A stretch of DNA of 64,000 nt from positions 761,079-825,078 of the forward strand of contig NC_030989.1 of the NCBI RefSeq assembly GCF_000149955.1, given 5' to 3'. Position numbers and translations under genes: made by a program. Position 1 is the stretch's first letter; each line of letters begins with the position of its first letter. The notes beneath the pieces were generated by a model. That model was given only the letters and a program-made list of their open reading frames with translations. It did not search any database and was not told the DNA's origin. Of the stretch, positions 52,743 through 63,763 are shown piece by piece. Source of the DNA: Fusarium oxysporum f. sp. lycopersici 4287 (lineage: Eukaryota; Ascomycota; Sordariomycetes; Hypocreales; Nectriaceae).

Positions 52743-53046
52743 ATATAGCAATGCAATCTCGATAGATGTAAGCGATGACAACGAATAAGGGATGATTATA
52801 TTCGGAAACACGATAACGTAAATTTGGTTGTTTCAGATGAAAACTATCATGATCCTCATGGTTGGTTATCTCAGCCGTTGATATCGAACATGTGCTGGGA
52901 CAGGGGGGTTTAATGGCTGCGCTGCGGGCGTTTGCAAAGCTTTATTTGGACAGCTAGCATTGGTTCCCAGTAATCCAAGCCCCCTGAGCTTGAGCTTTGA
53001 TCAGAAATGGCTGGTTTCCATTCTAAACAATGGGTCTTGATGTTAA

Positions 53047-53065
53047 AATCCGCGGCCCGCGGATT
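53047..53065. repeat. Perfect 19-base GC-rich palindrome
   Basis: AATCCGCGG, a single C, then CCGCGGATT: nine bases are perfectly inverted around one central base, in otherwise AT-rich non-coding DNA. CCG/CGG inverted triplets are the typical half-sites of Zn2Cys6 factors, so a binding site is possible. A terminator hairpin or chance are alternatives. Confidence 0.5.
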
Positions 53066-54969
53066 AAGAGATGCTGAGTATCTGGAAATGGTTTCCTTTA
53101 TCCTATGTAAGTGTTTATATGGTTCAAGCCTAAGCTTATGCTTCTTAGTCCTAAGCTCAGGATGATGTGTTCATAGTTCATTTAAGTGATGATATGTAAT
53201 TCAGCGACCTTGAGATTCCCTCTTTGCAGCCAGCCTATAGCGCGCTTGCGCGGACATGTAAAGCTATCTTACACCAGAAATTCATTTAGTCCTGGCTGCT
53301 CTTGATTTCGGCAAGACGGATGCAAGCATGAATCGTCTAGAGGCTGGGCAGAGGATTTGAGTGGTAATCTAAGGGTCCTAAGTGTCTATGGTTTCACAGT
53401 CTGAGGCTCTTTTTGCGCACTTGAAACTGCCCCTACAGATTTTGTTTTTGGTGAGCCCCCACGCTGACGCGGATGGTAGCACAATGAGTTGAGGACGGGA
53501 GTGCCTGGCGGCAAGCCACTGTGCGTGTGTGTGTGTGGTAGGGATGCAGGGGACAACTATCACAAGATTGATATTCTCAACGGGAGCGGGAATCAACGGG
53601 GAGAAAAAGATTTTAAATCCGCCACCAGCCATCCACCACAAAAATTATCATAAATGATCGTCACCATCATGGCCGCTGACTATTTTCAGCTAATGCACCA
53701 AGAATACGAGATGGCGAAATGCGTCAATATCGAAGAGATCGAGGAAAGTCAAAATAAGAGTGTTGACCTCAGATTGCCTCATTTGCAAAACAGCAAGGAT
53801 CCATCATGAGCGCATCTTGGTCGTTTTCTTGGCTGTGACGTCAGCTTTCTAAACCCTGCGACTTGGTAAAAAAATCCAATGATTTTCTGTCTTGCTTAAA
53901 CCCCTGATCCAATGCATCTACAGTGGACTTGCGCCCGTCTTTTGTCTCGGGTTAGCGAATGTGACTGCGTCAGATCGACCTATCTTTTATTTGTACTGCA
54001 GATGCAAGAATTCATTCACGTTTTCGTCCCTGATTTTCGGCCGATTTTCATCAGTGACAACTCAGTCATGATCTGCACCGATTTTGACCAAACAAGTTCA
54101 GGCTATATCAACAAAAGAACTTACCAAGCCCTGAATTGGGGGGTGTAATGGCCCGGCGGCATCCTCGGGGTTTCCATTTAGGGAGTTCCACGGGTGACAC
54201 CATCCACACCGTCTTGGCCCCATGTCCTGACTCCCGGCGAGACGGCGTGGATACTGAACATTACTCGATGATGAAGGCCGGTGGCTTGCCTTGACCCTGA
54301 GCCCCGTGGTTCCACTTTCGACGGGCTACGGGCTATGGCCGACCGACCTTATCACAACTAGACCAGAGCAAGATTTTTGTGTTGGCTGGATTCGGTCATG
54401 GAGGTGTGGGCATGTTTTCCTATCTGGATGATGATGGTGGGAAGAAGAAAAACAGTATGTATGATGGAATGTGGAAGAGAAAAGTCGAAGGAAAATTGCT
54501 ACGCAAAAGACGGGTAACATATATGTTGCAGTAAAATCGGATAAAAATATCCATGAAAGAAATTCCACCTCCATAAAATCATTCTTCACTCCCTGATCAA
54601 GCAAGCCTATCTGAGGTGACCCATTCTTCCTCCATCTTGGCTACAGTGCATTGTCTCCAGTGCTCCACGGTCGCAGGTCGATCTCTTAAAGCTCAACAGC
54701 ATCCCCGTCACCCGCAGGGTTTCCAATAATTCCCCCAGATTCTCAACTACTTTGTTTCCTTTTCCTTTTGTCAAAAAACTTCTCTCGCTTTCATAAAAAT
54801 TAAGTGGGAGACGAAAAGTCGATCAATTTGCTTGGGGTGACGACATCATAACACCTCAACACCAAGCAATATATCTTTGCGCATATACAAACGTGCACTG
54901 ATCGCCTCACCAGGCGAGAATCAATCTGTTCGATCGATGTCGTGAGATATCATCGGTTGATCAGTCCAC

Positions 54970-55060
54970 CTCGCTTCACTTCACTTTTTCTTATTCGTCT
55001 TTGCCTTTCATTTTTTTTTCTTTCTTTTTTATCTCACTTCCTCACAACGGAGCTCTTGAG
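54970..55060 (+). promoter_or_regulatory. Pyrimidine-rich leader of the MscS gene
   Basis: A nearly uninterrupted C/T tract, including a run of nine T residues near 55011-55019, lies 150-230 bases before the ATG. Such tracts are common around transcription starts of strongly expressed fungal genes. The reading frame is open through part of it, but it lacks an ATG and has leader-like composition. Confidence 0.4.
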
Positions 55061-55204
55061 GATCTTTCATCACTCACTCTTAACCATCATTCAGCAAGTC
55101 TCTTTCTTCATAGACTTTGCTTGCGGCGATACTTCCCCATCTTTCTTCCTCAGATATTGTCCTTGACAGAGCCTCGCGTTGTGAATACCACCAAAGGGGC
55201 CATC

Positions 55205-57787
55205 ATGAGTTCCGGTCCTCCGCCTCATGGCTTCGAGGAGAAGGAGTTGAAAGACTTCAATCTCAAACAACCACCTCCAACACGAAATCCATCCCAATTC
55301 AGCGCCTCACAGCAACAAGTACCAGCACGAACAGACTCACCAAACCCAGCGCCCGAGCAAAAGCAATCTGCTCCATCACTCGACACATTCCCTACTCTTC
55401 AAGCACCGCATGAAACAAACGACTCGACCTCAATCAGATCACCTATTGGACAGCGCGCCGATGCCAGCCGACTTGACGATAACATCGAACTTCTGCGGAT
55501 CGAGCGTGCTGTTTCTGCTGATGATGCGAGTCAAATGAGGAAGCGTGCTCATAATGTTGAGCCCGAGGATGCTTTCAATGCACCTATTCCCGCCGAGACC
55601 TATCATAATGAGAAGAAAGTGGATCCCGATGCTTCTTTATTAAAATTATGGATGTTTCTGAGAAAGTTTCCCCGATTCGTTCGATATGTTGTGTATTTGA
55701 TCCCTGGTGCTGCTATCCTTCTCATTCCTGTCTTGCTTGGTGCGTTCGCACTCAAGTCCGACGGCAAGCGACGAGATGTCAACGGTGTCGATCTCATGTG
55801 GTTTGGTATTTGGCTTGAGATTGTCTGGGGAGTTCTCTGGGTTTCTCGTATGATCACAAGTCTCCTGCCTCCAACTTTCAAGCTTGTTGCAAAGCTCTTT
55901 GGATCTACCAACGCCAAGAAGTGGAAGGACATTGGATACCAGCTTGACCTTCACACAGCCGTCTTCCTTTGGTTCCTTGCCATTCTCATCTCATTCGAGC
56001 CGACTATGCTGAACCACAACTTCCGGGATCGCAAGCCAAACTGGGTCAATATCATGAACAAGGTCATTATCGCTCTCTTCACTTTGGCGACACTCAATTT
56101 TGTCGAGAAGATCCTTATTCAATGGATCGCTTTCACCTTCCATCAGCGAACTTACGCTACTCGAATCGATAACAATAAGGCAGATATTGGTCAGCTTGTC
56201 CATCTTTATGAGCATGCCAAAGCCCACAATGAGAAGACCGACTACTTCTTCCAGCGCGGCAGCAACTCTGCCAGTGGTGCGCAAACTCCCCTGCAGACAC
56301 TCCAGGACAACGCCCGAAACGCATGGAACAAAGTCGGTTATGTTGCTGGTCGGGTTGGAAATGATTTGATCGGCCGCAAGGTCGACAGCAACCACCCTCG
56401 CAGAGTTGTTAATGAACTGCTCAAGACCATGTCTACAGCTCACACCCTGGCCCGCCTGATCTATCGTTGTGCTGTCAAGGAAGGCGAAGACCTTGTCTAC
56501 CTTGAAGACATGGAGAAGATCTTCGAAACTGAAGAAGAGGCCGAAGCTGCCTTTATGATGTTTGACAAGGACATGAACGGCGACATCTCACTCGACGAAT
56601 TCGAAGCTGTGTGCAATGAGATCCATCTTGAAAAGAAGGCCATTGCCGCATCGCTCAAGGACCTTGATTCGGTGATTAAGAAGCTCGACAAGGTCTTTGT
56701 GTTCATCATCATCGTCATCACCATTATTGTCTTCATCTCGATTCTCTCTGGTTCAGCTGCTGCCGCTCTCGGTTCCGCAGGTACTGTGGTTCTCGGTCTG
56801 GCGTGGGTTCTTCAGGCCACGGCCCAGGAGTTCCTCCAGTCTATCATCTTCGTCTTTGTCAAGCATCCCTTCGATGTTGGTGACCGTGTGACTGTTTACG
56901 GATCTACCGGTGACACCATGATGGGTGATGATTACTACGTGACTGAGATTTCTCTTCTATACACCGAGTTTAAGAAGATGCAGGGTCACATCGTGCAGGC
57001 TCCCAACTCACTTCTCAACAACCTTTTCATTCTGAACCAGCGACGATCAAACGGTTTAGCTGATGTTCTTCCTCTGGTGATGCGCTTCGGTACTCCTCAG
57101 CATATGATTGATGACCTCAAGGCCCGTATGACCGACTTTTGTCTGGCGAACAAGCGTGACTATGCGCCTCGCATCATTACTGAGATGACCAAGGTTGATG
57201 AAGTGCGATCGTGCAGTATGAACATGATCTTCTTCCACAAGACCAACTTCCAGAACGAACTGCTCCGTCTCAACCGTCATAACAAGTTTGTCACGGAGTT
57301 GATGACTCAGATGGTCAACGTTGGTATCCAGTCACCGTTCCGCATCGAGCCTGGTGGCAGTCGTGAGCATCCGATGTACTGGTCTGGTCTCCAGCCTCCT
57401 CCTGCGTATGGAAAGGAGCCCGATCATGGTGGCGTTGAGCTTCACGACAAGCCCGCCCATGACCGGCCTCTTCACTCTGAAGGACCTCCTCTGAGCCATG
57501 TTTCCTCAACCTACAGCCGCCGAGGCGTCGATCGCATGGGTTCCATTGACAACAATGTCAACGACTTCCAAGATGTTTTCGAAAACAGACGAGACAACAT
57601 CCACGCACAGCGACTTGCTTCCATCCGAGAAAAGGAACGGGGCTCCCGAATCGAAGATGAGAAGGAGCGTCGTTCGCTTGCCAGTTCTTCAGGAGTAGAT
57701 CGCCGTACTTCGACGGATAGTCGATCCCGGGTATTCGGTCGCGTTAGGACTGGGTCTAAGAGCCGACGTCCGGGCGATATTGTCTGA
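55205..57787 (+). CDS. EF-hand MscS-type mechanosensitive channel
   Basis: An intronless gene for 860 residues from the ATG at 55205 (MSSGPPPHGFEEKELKDF). A disordered N-terminus of about 145 residues precedes a hydrophobic region with four to five helices (about 150-310). A complete EF-hand loop sits at residues 454-465 (DKDMNGDISLDE), followed by the pore-lining helix (about 500-540, SAAAALGSAGTVVLGLAWVL) and the MscS beta domain (VKHPFDVGDRVTVYG, QGHIVQAPNSLL). This is the layout of fission-yeast Msy1/Msy2, ER channels that control calcium release and survival of hypo-osmotic shock. Location in ER membranes and calcium control are inferred from those relatives. The C-terminal 140 residues are charged and disordered. 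Confidence 0.93.
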   Translation: MSSGPPPHGFEEKELKDFNLKQPPPTRNPSQFSASQQQVPARTDSPNPAPEQKQSAPSLDTFPTLQAPHETNDSTSIRSPIGQRADASRLDDNIELLRIERAVSADDASQMRKRAHNVEPEDAFNAPIPAETYHNEKKVDPDASLLKLWMFLRKFPRFVRYVVYLIPGAAILLIPVLLGAFALKSDGKRRDVNGVDLMWFGIWLEIVWGVLWVSRMITSLLPPTFKLVAKLFGSTNAKKWKDIGYQLDLHTAVFLWFLAILISFEPTMLNHNFRDRKPNWVNIMNKVIIALFTLATLNFVEKILIQWIAFTFHQRTYATRIDNNKADIGQLVHLYEHAKAHNEKTDYFFQRGSNSASGAQTPLQTLQDNARNAWNKVGYVAGRVGNDLIGRKVDSNHPRRVVNELLKTMSTAHTLARLIYRCAVKEGEDLVYLEDMEKIFETEEEAEAAFMMFDKDMNGDISLDEFEAVCNEIHLEKKAIAASLKDLDSVIKKLDKVFVFIIIVITIIVFISILSGSAAAALGSAGTVVLGLAWVLQATAQEFLQSIIFVFVKHPFDVGDRVTVYGSTGDTMMGDDYYVTEISLLYTEFKKMQGHIVQAPNSLLNNLFILNQRRSNGLADVLPLVMRFGTPQHMIDDLKARMTDFCLANKRDYAPRIITEMTKVDEVRSCSMNMIFFHKTNFQNELLRLNRHNKFVTELMTQMVNVGIQSPFRIEPGGSREHPMYWSGLQPPPAYGKEPDHGGVELHDKPAHDRPLHSEGPPLSHVSSTYSRRGVDRMGSIDNNVNDFQDVFENRRDNIHAQRLASIREKERGSRIEDEKERRSLASSSGVDRRTSTDSRSRVFGRVRTGSKSRRPGDIV

Positions 57788-58852
57788 GGACTGTTATGAG
57801 ATTATGAACAAAGCTAGCATTATAGAGTTCCAGATTGGTATATCTGGAGAGGTGCATAATTTTCTTTTATTTGCGTTTTTATCATGCACATTGAGTGTGC
57901 TTTGATATTTTGGTCAGATAGGATCGTAGAGTATAGACAGCGAATATTCGACAAGATTGACTTGACTGATCTGATAAATGTCCCAGACTGAAGTGATGGA
58001 CATTTGACGATCTATTTGACCGCATCATAGACGAGGTGCCATTAATTGGAATCTGTATGATGGAACCCGCGGAAGCGAGGACATACAGGTATGATCCTGG
58101 ACTGTTGGAAGTGATGTAATGTTTGATGTAGAGAGAATAGTTGGCGAACCATGAGCATCGGGTATCAGAGTCTAGCAATCGGAAGGGTATGTCATCTCGC
58201 AAGGCCTAAGAGACTCTAGATCACTATTAAAGCACTCATCTTGGAGGTTCGCACTGTTTCTCAGGAGAACTCCAACTCCAGGTCCATTGACCCCTCAATC
58301 AAGGCTGACACCCTAGTCTAAGGGAACCAAGACCATGGTGGTAATTAGAGCTATTAGCGTAATTAAAGGGTCCTCTAAATCCGCCTTACAAGGCCCGTAT
58401 CCAATAGCAAAACAGCTGATCCCATAGCTCGTCGGTCAAAGTGGAGAGTGCGCTCAGCTCCCGCGTAGGATCATCAGGCTGGACAATTGAAACCTTGGGC
58501 GCTTGTTTGACGATGGAAGGAATGTGTACCTGAGCGTTTATATATTAGCAGTATTCATTTCATCTCCTCTAATACACTTATCGCTTCTGCACGTTAAACG
58601 CCGAATCACTGTTGTAATTCCTTCGTGCCCTGTCCTTCCGGAGCTATCGCTGCCTGAGGTCATTCGCATCCAATGGTTGGTGGCTGCGTAGTTCAGCTGA
58701 AGCTCGCCCTTAACCGCCCGGCCACATCACCAAAGCCTCGTTTTCTCTACACTTCCGAGGACGGAATTTACCCTCCCTCAAGCATCAGCCATGCCCATCG
58801 CAGCGGCGCAATAATATCGACCTCTCCCTAGCGCAAACGAAGCGATAGAACC
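57788..58852. other. Intergenic interval
   Basis: About 1.1 kb between two plus-strand genes. A minus-strand frame (57882-58202) and a plus frame (58503-58691) have no recognisable features. The last 100 bases form the leader of the WW-domain gene. Confidence 0.5.
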
Positions 58853-61800
58853 ATGTCGGGCCTACCAGAAGGCTGGGAATCCGACTACGATGGCCGACGC
58901 TGGTTCTACAAGTACAAGCCAACGGGGCATATTCAGTACCACTTCCCAAAGGAAGGCGACGAGTTTCCCGACTTCATAGATACGTTTTCGCCAGCGCCAG
59001 TCCTTGCGCCCGAAGAACGTCTCGAATCGCAGCAGCAGGTCCGAAGATATGCGAGCACGACTACACCTGCGAAGTTGAGCCCGAAAAAGGAAGATGGAGG
59101 TTATGGTATGTCGGCTACGGCGCGGCCCGTAAGCATGACATGGGATGGTGGGTTTGAAGATGAGGAGAATGGAGTGTTTCAGCCAGAAAACTTTATGTAT
59201 CTGGGGCCTGGCACTTATAATGATGTGAGCCCACTGGCAGAGGAGGAAGAGGAGGCTGCGAGACGAGTTGTTGCGGGCGGAATTGAAGGAAGAGTTGAGA
59301 AAAGCTCCTCTAAAGGTGTGAGTCCTCTAAACAGTGAGAGGACGACGCCTGCTCAAGGGACGACAATCGCGGGTCCGGTCACAGGAGAACCCGTCTTGGT
59401 GCCGCCTACAGTTGTTGAAGAGGTTCATGAGATGCCGGTCGTCGAGCCTCCTCCACCGCATGACCCTGTGGGCATTATCGCCGAGATGCCGACAGACGAC
59501 ACAGCTCAGGCCCATATTGAGAAACACCCTCCACCGGTCGAGATGGCGGATAACATGGTCCTGGCGCCTATTGAGACTGCAGTTTCTATGATGGCTGAGT
59601 TACCAGAGCGAACCAGTCCGAAGACCAAGAAAAAGGAGGAACCACAGCTTGCGCCTGGATCACTGCGGGACTATGGCGCACAAATGCAGCCGTTACGGAT
59701 ATCCAAGAAGCCTGCTGAGGAGATGCCGCCTGGCTTTCAATCATATAAGCCAGCAGATATTTCTGTTGATATACCCCCAAACCCAGCGCCTCTTCGACGA
59801 GCGACTTTCCAACCTGGGGGGTCAATGATGGACGCAAGTCCTGTTCGGCCTCCTGATAGAGGTCATTCTGGTACGCCCAATGTCCTGTCGCCGCCTCAGG
59901 TACCACCAAAGCGTCCTCTCGATGAGCCTTCACAGCCTCAAATACCGCCAAAGCACCCTGAACAACCTCCTCCTCTGAGCATTGCCAACAATGGATCTTT
60001 GGTCCCGGATCAGCAACCAGAGTTATCCCATATGCCTTCTGTACTGAAGCCAGCACGAGGAAAAGTTCCTGGTCAGCAAACTGTGCCTGGTCCTGCAAGA
60101 CCACCACAAGGACATGGTTACGTACCACCTACACAAGGGAAACATCCTCCATCTATGACTCCAGCACCCCTTGTTCAGCAACAGCGCCTAGAAGAACCGC
60201 GAATGGGCGTCCAAAGGGTCAACACTGTGCCTGAACTATTACCTTCTCAGAGACCACAGTCCACCGTCCAAACTGGACATCAGGTGTTAGCACCTAGTAC
60301 AATGAATCAGCAACATGTACCAAAACGACCGGCTAGTGTGATGCCTGAAATGGTGGCTGGACAATCTCGGGAACAAATCCAAGGCCGTTACAATGCTGGG
60401 CCGCAACAAGGCGGAAATCTACCTTATCGAGGTCCAGTTGAGAATGTGTCACCGGCAGGTCTTCCGCGATCGGAAACTGCAGGGCCTATAACTCCATTTC
60501 CTCCATACCCAGTTGATAATCCACCTTATCCTGATGATGGACCAGTTTATCACAGAGAGAACCCGCCATACCCAGAAGAACCTTTTGTACAGAAGCAAAT
60601 ATCAGGTCAAGGCTCTAGCGATCCATCTCCCCCCATATCCAGCAACCGGCGACACTCATCATTTAGCTCTGCAGTCATCTCGCCAGATTCGAGACACGGC
60701 AGCATGTCATTTCCCACTCAAACGCCATCTCCCATGGAACATAGTCGTCGCGCATCAACCAATTCAAGCATCAATCCAAACTATACGCCTTCTCCTGTTT
60801 CCCAAACTTCGTCTTCAATGCAGAGTTTCTCACCAACGCCTCCGTCTGTTCCGACCAATCAGTATCAACAAGGATCATACTTTACTATGCAAGATGTTGA
60901 AGGTCAAGGCCATAACATTGCTGCCCGAGACGTGCTGCGCAAGAAATCTCTAAGTCGAAGCACGGATGCTAGACGTAGCTCGGTCGGGGCAGACCCTGTT
61001 GCTGCCCAACGTGGATCACCTTTGGCGCAACAAACTGGACAGGGTTATAATATTGCACCTCAGGGAGTATCACGTTCGCAGTCCCTTCGACAATTACCTC
61101 AAGGAAATGTTGCACCACAAAATCAACCTCCCACTGCGCCTACGCCACCACCACCACAGGGACAACAAGGCCTAGGACGCATCGAGGAGTACGAAGAAGC
61201 TCCGGGCGCAACAGTGAGTCGGTCTTCGACCGTGAGTGTATCAACAGACATGAGGAAGAGATCAGTAGGTTCGTCTGTGCAGCCAAGTCCGATGGGAAGT
61301 CGAAGAACAAGTTGGCAAGCTGAAAGCCCGAAAAATGTTTCACCTATCCAGTTCCAAGGACAGCAGGGCCCAATACCACAGGGCCATGCAGGACAGCCTA
61401 TGCATCAAATGCAAGCTCCTCAAGGTGCTCCTATGGCAGCTCAGAATTCGAAGCAGTTGCAGCGAAAACCTTCACAAGGACATGCACCTCAACCTCAAAA
61501 CCAACAATTGTCTGCCCGAGATTCGAGAGCACCTCAGGGAGTTCCTCCACAGCAAGGCCCTAGATCACAGGGGCAACCTATGCAAGGCCAGGTGATACCA
61601 CCCCAGGTTCAAGGGAAAGCACCTCATCCTGGGCAGGTATCTACACCGGTGCAGAATGTTCTCCATAAACCTCCTCCTGCGCCTGCCCCAACGCCTCCTG
61701 CGCCTGCCCCAACGCCTCCAGCGCTAGCCCCTAAGCCTACACCAACGAGGTTGCAAAAACGCTCGTCTTATCCAGCCAGTCCAGCAGGACAGCTGCCTCC

Positions 61801-63763
61801 TCAACTCCAGTTCCCGCAGGGCCCTGTTCCTCCTGGGCAAATGCCACAAGGTCCAACGCCAGGTCCATACCTCCACAAGGACAACAACAAATGGCCTATC
61901 ATGGCCAGGGATCCAACGGGAGAATGCAGCCGCAAGTCCAGATTCCCTCCAAACCAACAGCAATGGCAGCCTGGCATGCAGCCTATGACACCTCAGGGCT
62001 CTCGCCCAGTCTCTATGCAGATGCCAACTCAGGCTTCACAAAGCGCTGGGGCAAAGGAAGGCAAGGAGGGAAAGAAGTGGCTCAAGTGGTTGAAGGGTGG
62101 CTCCAAATCTGTTTCACATAGTCCAACTACGCCAGTCATTTCTTCACCTATATCACCTGCTGTTGGACGTCCCAGTTGGGGCGGTGGAGAGTATGCTCAG
62201 CAAGCTGTATGGCAGCCCGGGCAGCCTATGTCTTCTGCCAAACCAGGCTTCCAGGGAAATACGGTGCCTCCTCAATCTCAACCTGGGCAGATGCATCAAC
62301 CAGCTCAACCACCAACTCAGCCCGTCCAGGCACCCCCTCAGCATGGCCAGATGGGTTTCAGACCTGGTCAGCCACTTCCTCGGACTGGACCACTACCGCC
62401 TCAAGCCGCTCAGTTTCCCCAGACCAGTCAAGCGTCTCAGCAGCCAAGCCAAATACCTCCCCAGTCTGGACAGATGCTACATCAAGGAGGACCTCCAGCC
62501 CAGCCAGGCCAGATTATCCCTCAAACCATGCAATTGCCTTCTCAACAACGGCAACCACCTCAGAACAGACAGATGCCACTACAGCAGGGACAGATAAATA
62601 CCCAGCCAGGACCAGCACCGACTCCATCGAGCCAGATTCCTCCTCAAGCAATGCAGTTGCCGCCCCAGAACCGACAGTCACCTCCCCAACAGGAACGAAT
62701 GCCCACTCAACAGGTTCAAACGCAACCGCAGTTTAATCAAATGACGTTTAAGCCTGGCCAAGTTCCTCCCCCAGGTCCAGTACCGAGAGATCGACAGCCT
62801 GAGCCTAGAGGATACTCAACGGGAGGGCAATCTGTAGGAGTTTCGGCAACACAGCCTGTGACTATACCTCCTAAAGTGCCAGACCCTTCCATGGCTCCTC
62901 CTGTAAGAGTTGAACCGAGCAACATTTCTCAGCGACAAGCGCCACCTCAAAGACAACCATCCCCAGCCCAACCAAAAGCTTTGGAACAAGCACCTATGCC
63001 TCAGTCTAAAGCTCCTAAGCCGCCTCAACCTCCACAAATTGCTACGCCAAACACCCTTCAACCTCAGCCAAACAGCCAGAGAGGTATATCTCCACCCCCG
63101 CCTGCAGTGAGCCCCGGCTTGTCTGACGCGGCTGCTTCCTCGATAAGTCACATGTCCTCTTACAGAAGAGACAGCTTCTCGGATGCTGGGTCAATCACAA
63201 CCATCGAGGTGGCTCAGGCACAGCCACAGCCTGTTTTGAAACCTTCCATCGTTCAAGTCCACAGGAGATCAACTGACATGATTAGTAAATCTCAAGTCCA
63301 TCTGAATAACGACTCTCAGTCAAGCTCAGATGTGACTCCGAGAATATCCGCAGAGACTGCTCGTGTGGGAACAGAGGCTGCTCCGCCTCCCTCAAACCTA
63401 CAATATCAGCAGGCTACTTCTAGACCTGAGCCCATACCTCAGCTCAACACTTCAAAGCACGATATCACTACAGCACCTTTGCCCTCCAAACCCGACGAGC
63501 CAAAGTTTGTCCAACCCCATACACGGGACCAACATATGAACCAGGAGCCAGCACCGCACAAGGCTGATCATCGCTCTGCGGCTTATGCCAATTCCAGTAT
63601 TCAAAATCAACACAGCAACAATAATACCAAACCGATTTCGAATATACCACAACCGGCACCTGCCAAGCCAGCTGCCCCAGCCGCAGAAGACAAATGGGCA
63701 AAAAAACCAGTAGTAGACTATTCTGGTGGAGACTGGGGAGATGACGATGACTGGGACTACTGA
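58853..63763 (+). CDS. Giant WW-like, Pro/Gln-rich disordered protein
   Basis: An intronless gene for 1636 residues. The start MSGLPEGWESDYDGRRWFYKY opens a WW-type module (about 4-40). The first Trp (Trp8) and the central aromatic cluster are present, but the second signature Trp is replaced in the QYHFP segment. From about residue 170 onward the chain is mostly low complexity: Pro-rich, Gln-rich (APQNQPP, QQGP and QPGQ units) and Ser-rich, with many PxxP motifs for SH3 or WW partners. A short basic block EGKEGKKWLKWLKGGSKS lies near 1065-1082. The C-terminus is WAKKPVVDYSGGDWGDDDDW plus DY, a conserved-looking acidic Trp motif. A scaffold role in endocytosis or actin regulation is plausible from the motif content but is inference. 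The gene name is unknown. Confidence 0.85.
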   Translation: MSGLPEGWESDYDGRRWFYKYKPTGHIQYHFPKEGDEFPDFIDTFSPAPVLAPEERLESQQQVRRYASTTTPAKLSPKKEDGGYGMSATARPVSMTWDGGFEDEENGVFQPENFMYLGPGTYNDVSPLAEEEEEAARRVVAGGIEGRVEKSSSKGVSPLNSERTTPAQGTTIAGPVTGEPVLVPPTVVEEVHEMPVVEPPPPHDPVGIIAEMPTDDTAQAHIEKHPPPVEMADNMVLAPIETAVSMMAELPERTSPKTKKKEEPQLAPGSLRDYGAQMQPLRISKKPAEEMPPGFQSYKPADISVDIPPNPAPLRRATFQPGGSMMDASPVRPPDRGHSGTPNVLSPPQVPPKRPLDEPSQPQIPPKHPEQPPPLSIANNGSLVPDQQPELSHMPSVLKPARGKVPGQQTVPGPARPPQGHGYVPPTQGKHPPSMTPAPLVQQQRLEEPRMGVQRVNTVPELLPSQRPQSTVQTGHQVLAPSTMNQQHVPKRPASVMPEMVAGQSREQIQGRYNAGPQQGGNLPYRGPVENVSPAGLPRSETAGPITPFPPYPVDNPPYPDDGPVYHRENPPYPEEPFVQKQISGQGSSDPSPPISSNRRHSSFSSAVISPDSRHGSMSFPTQTPSPMEHSRRASTNSSINPNYTPSPVSQTSSSMQSFSPTPPSVPTNQYQQGSYFTMQDVEGQGHNIAARDVLRKKSLSRSTDARRSSVGADPVAAQRGSPLAQQTGQGYNIAPQGVSRSQSLRQLPQGNVAPQNQPPTAPTPPPPQGQQGLGRIEEYEEAPGATVSRSSTVSVSTDMRKRSVGSSVQPSPMGSRRTSWQAESPKNVSPIQFQGQQGPIPQGHAGQPMHQMQAPQGAPMAAQNSKQLQRKPSQGHAPQPQNQQLSARDSRAPQGVPPQQGPRSQGQPMQGQVIPPQVQGKAPHPGQVSTPVQNVLHKPPPAPAPTPPAPAPTPPALAPKPTPTRLQKRSSYPASPAGQLPPQLQFPQGPVPPGQMPQGPTPGPYLHKDNNKWPIMARDPTGECSRKSRFPPNQQQWQPGMQPMTPQGSRPVSMQMPTQASQSAGAKEGKEGKKWLKWLKGGSKSVSHSPTTPVISSPISPAVGRPSWGGGEYAQQAVWQPGQPMSSAKPGFQGNTVPPQSQPGQMHQPAQPPTQPVQAPPQHGQMGFRPGQPLPRTGPLPPQAAQFPQTSQASQQPSQIPPQSGQMLHQGGPPAQPGQIIPQTMQLPSQQRQPPQNRQMPLQQGQINTQPGPAPTPSSQIPPQAMQLPPQNRQSPPQQERMPTQQVQTQPQFNQMTFKPGQVPPPGPVPRDRQPEPRGYSTGGQSVGVSATQPVTIPPKVPDPSMAPPVRVEPSNISQRQAPPQRQPSPAQPKALEQAPMPQSKAPKPPQPPQIATPNTLQPQPNSQRGISPPPPAVSPGLSDAAASSISHMSSYRRDSFSDAGSITTIEVAQAQPQPVLKPSIVQVHRRSTDMISKSQVHLNNDSQSSSDVTPRISAETARVGTEAAPPPSNLQYQQATSRPEPIPQLNTSKHDITTAPLPSKPDEPKFVQPHTRDQHMNQEPAPHKADHRSAAYANSSIQNQHSNNNTKPISNIPQPAPAKPAAPAAEDKWAKKPVVDYSGGDWGDDDDWDY
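61672..61732 (+). repeat. In-frame tandem repeat in the WW-like gene
   Basis: A 21-base unit encoding PPAPAPT (CCTCCTGCGCCTGCCCCAAC plus G) occurs twice in perfect tandem and is followed by a partial, diverged third copy. Because the unit is a multiple of three, length changes would keep the frame, so this tract may vary between strains. Confidence 0.6.

Larger units (their letters stand above)
51581..55204. other. Long gene-poor interval
   Basis: About 3.6 kb between glucosidase II alpha and the MscS gene. It contains a possible three-exon mini-gene (minus, 52446-52742), AT-rich DNA around 52200-52340, a perfect palindrome (53047-53065), a short GT microsatellite near 53521-53537 and, at its end, a pyrimidine-rich leader. 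Other open frames (for example minus 53378-53641, plus 53912-54148, minus 54326-54604) show no domain or consistent splice pattern. Confidence 0.5.

Noticed and set aside
53378..53641. Minus-strand ORF of 87 codons
   Set aside because: It includes a GT/CA microsatellite and shows no domain or splice signals.
57315..57509. Antisense ORF in the MscS gene tail
   Set aside because: It lies opposite well-supported coding sequence and has a repetitive composition derived from the sense codons.
62097..62736. Long alternative-frame ORFs (166 and 186 codons) inside the WW-like gene
   Set aside because: They arise from the biased Pro/Gln codon repeats of the main frame; the translations are Ser/Thr- or Leu-rich low complexity without independent starts or signals.
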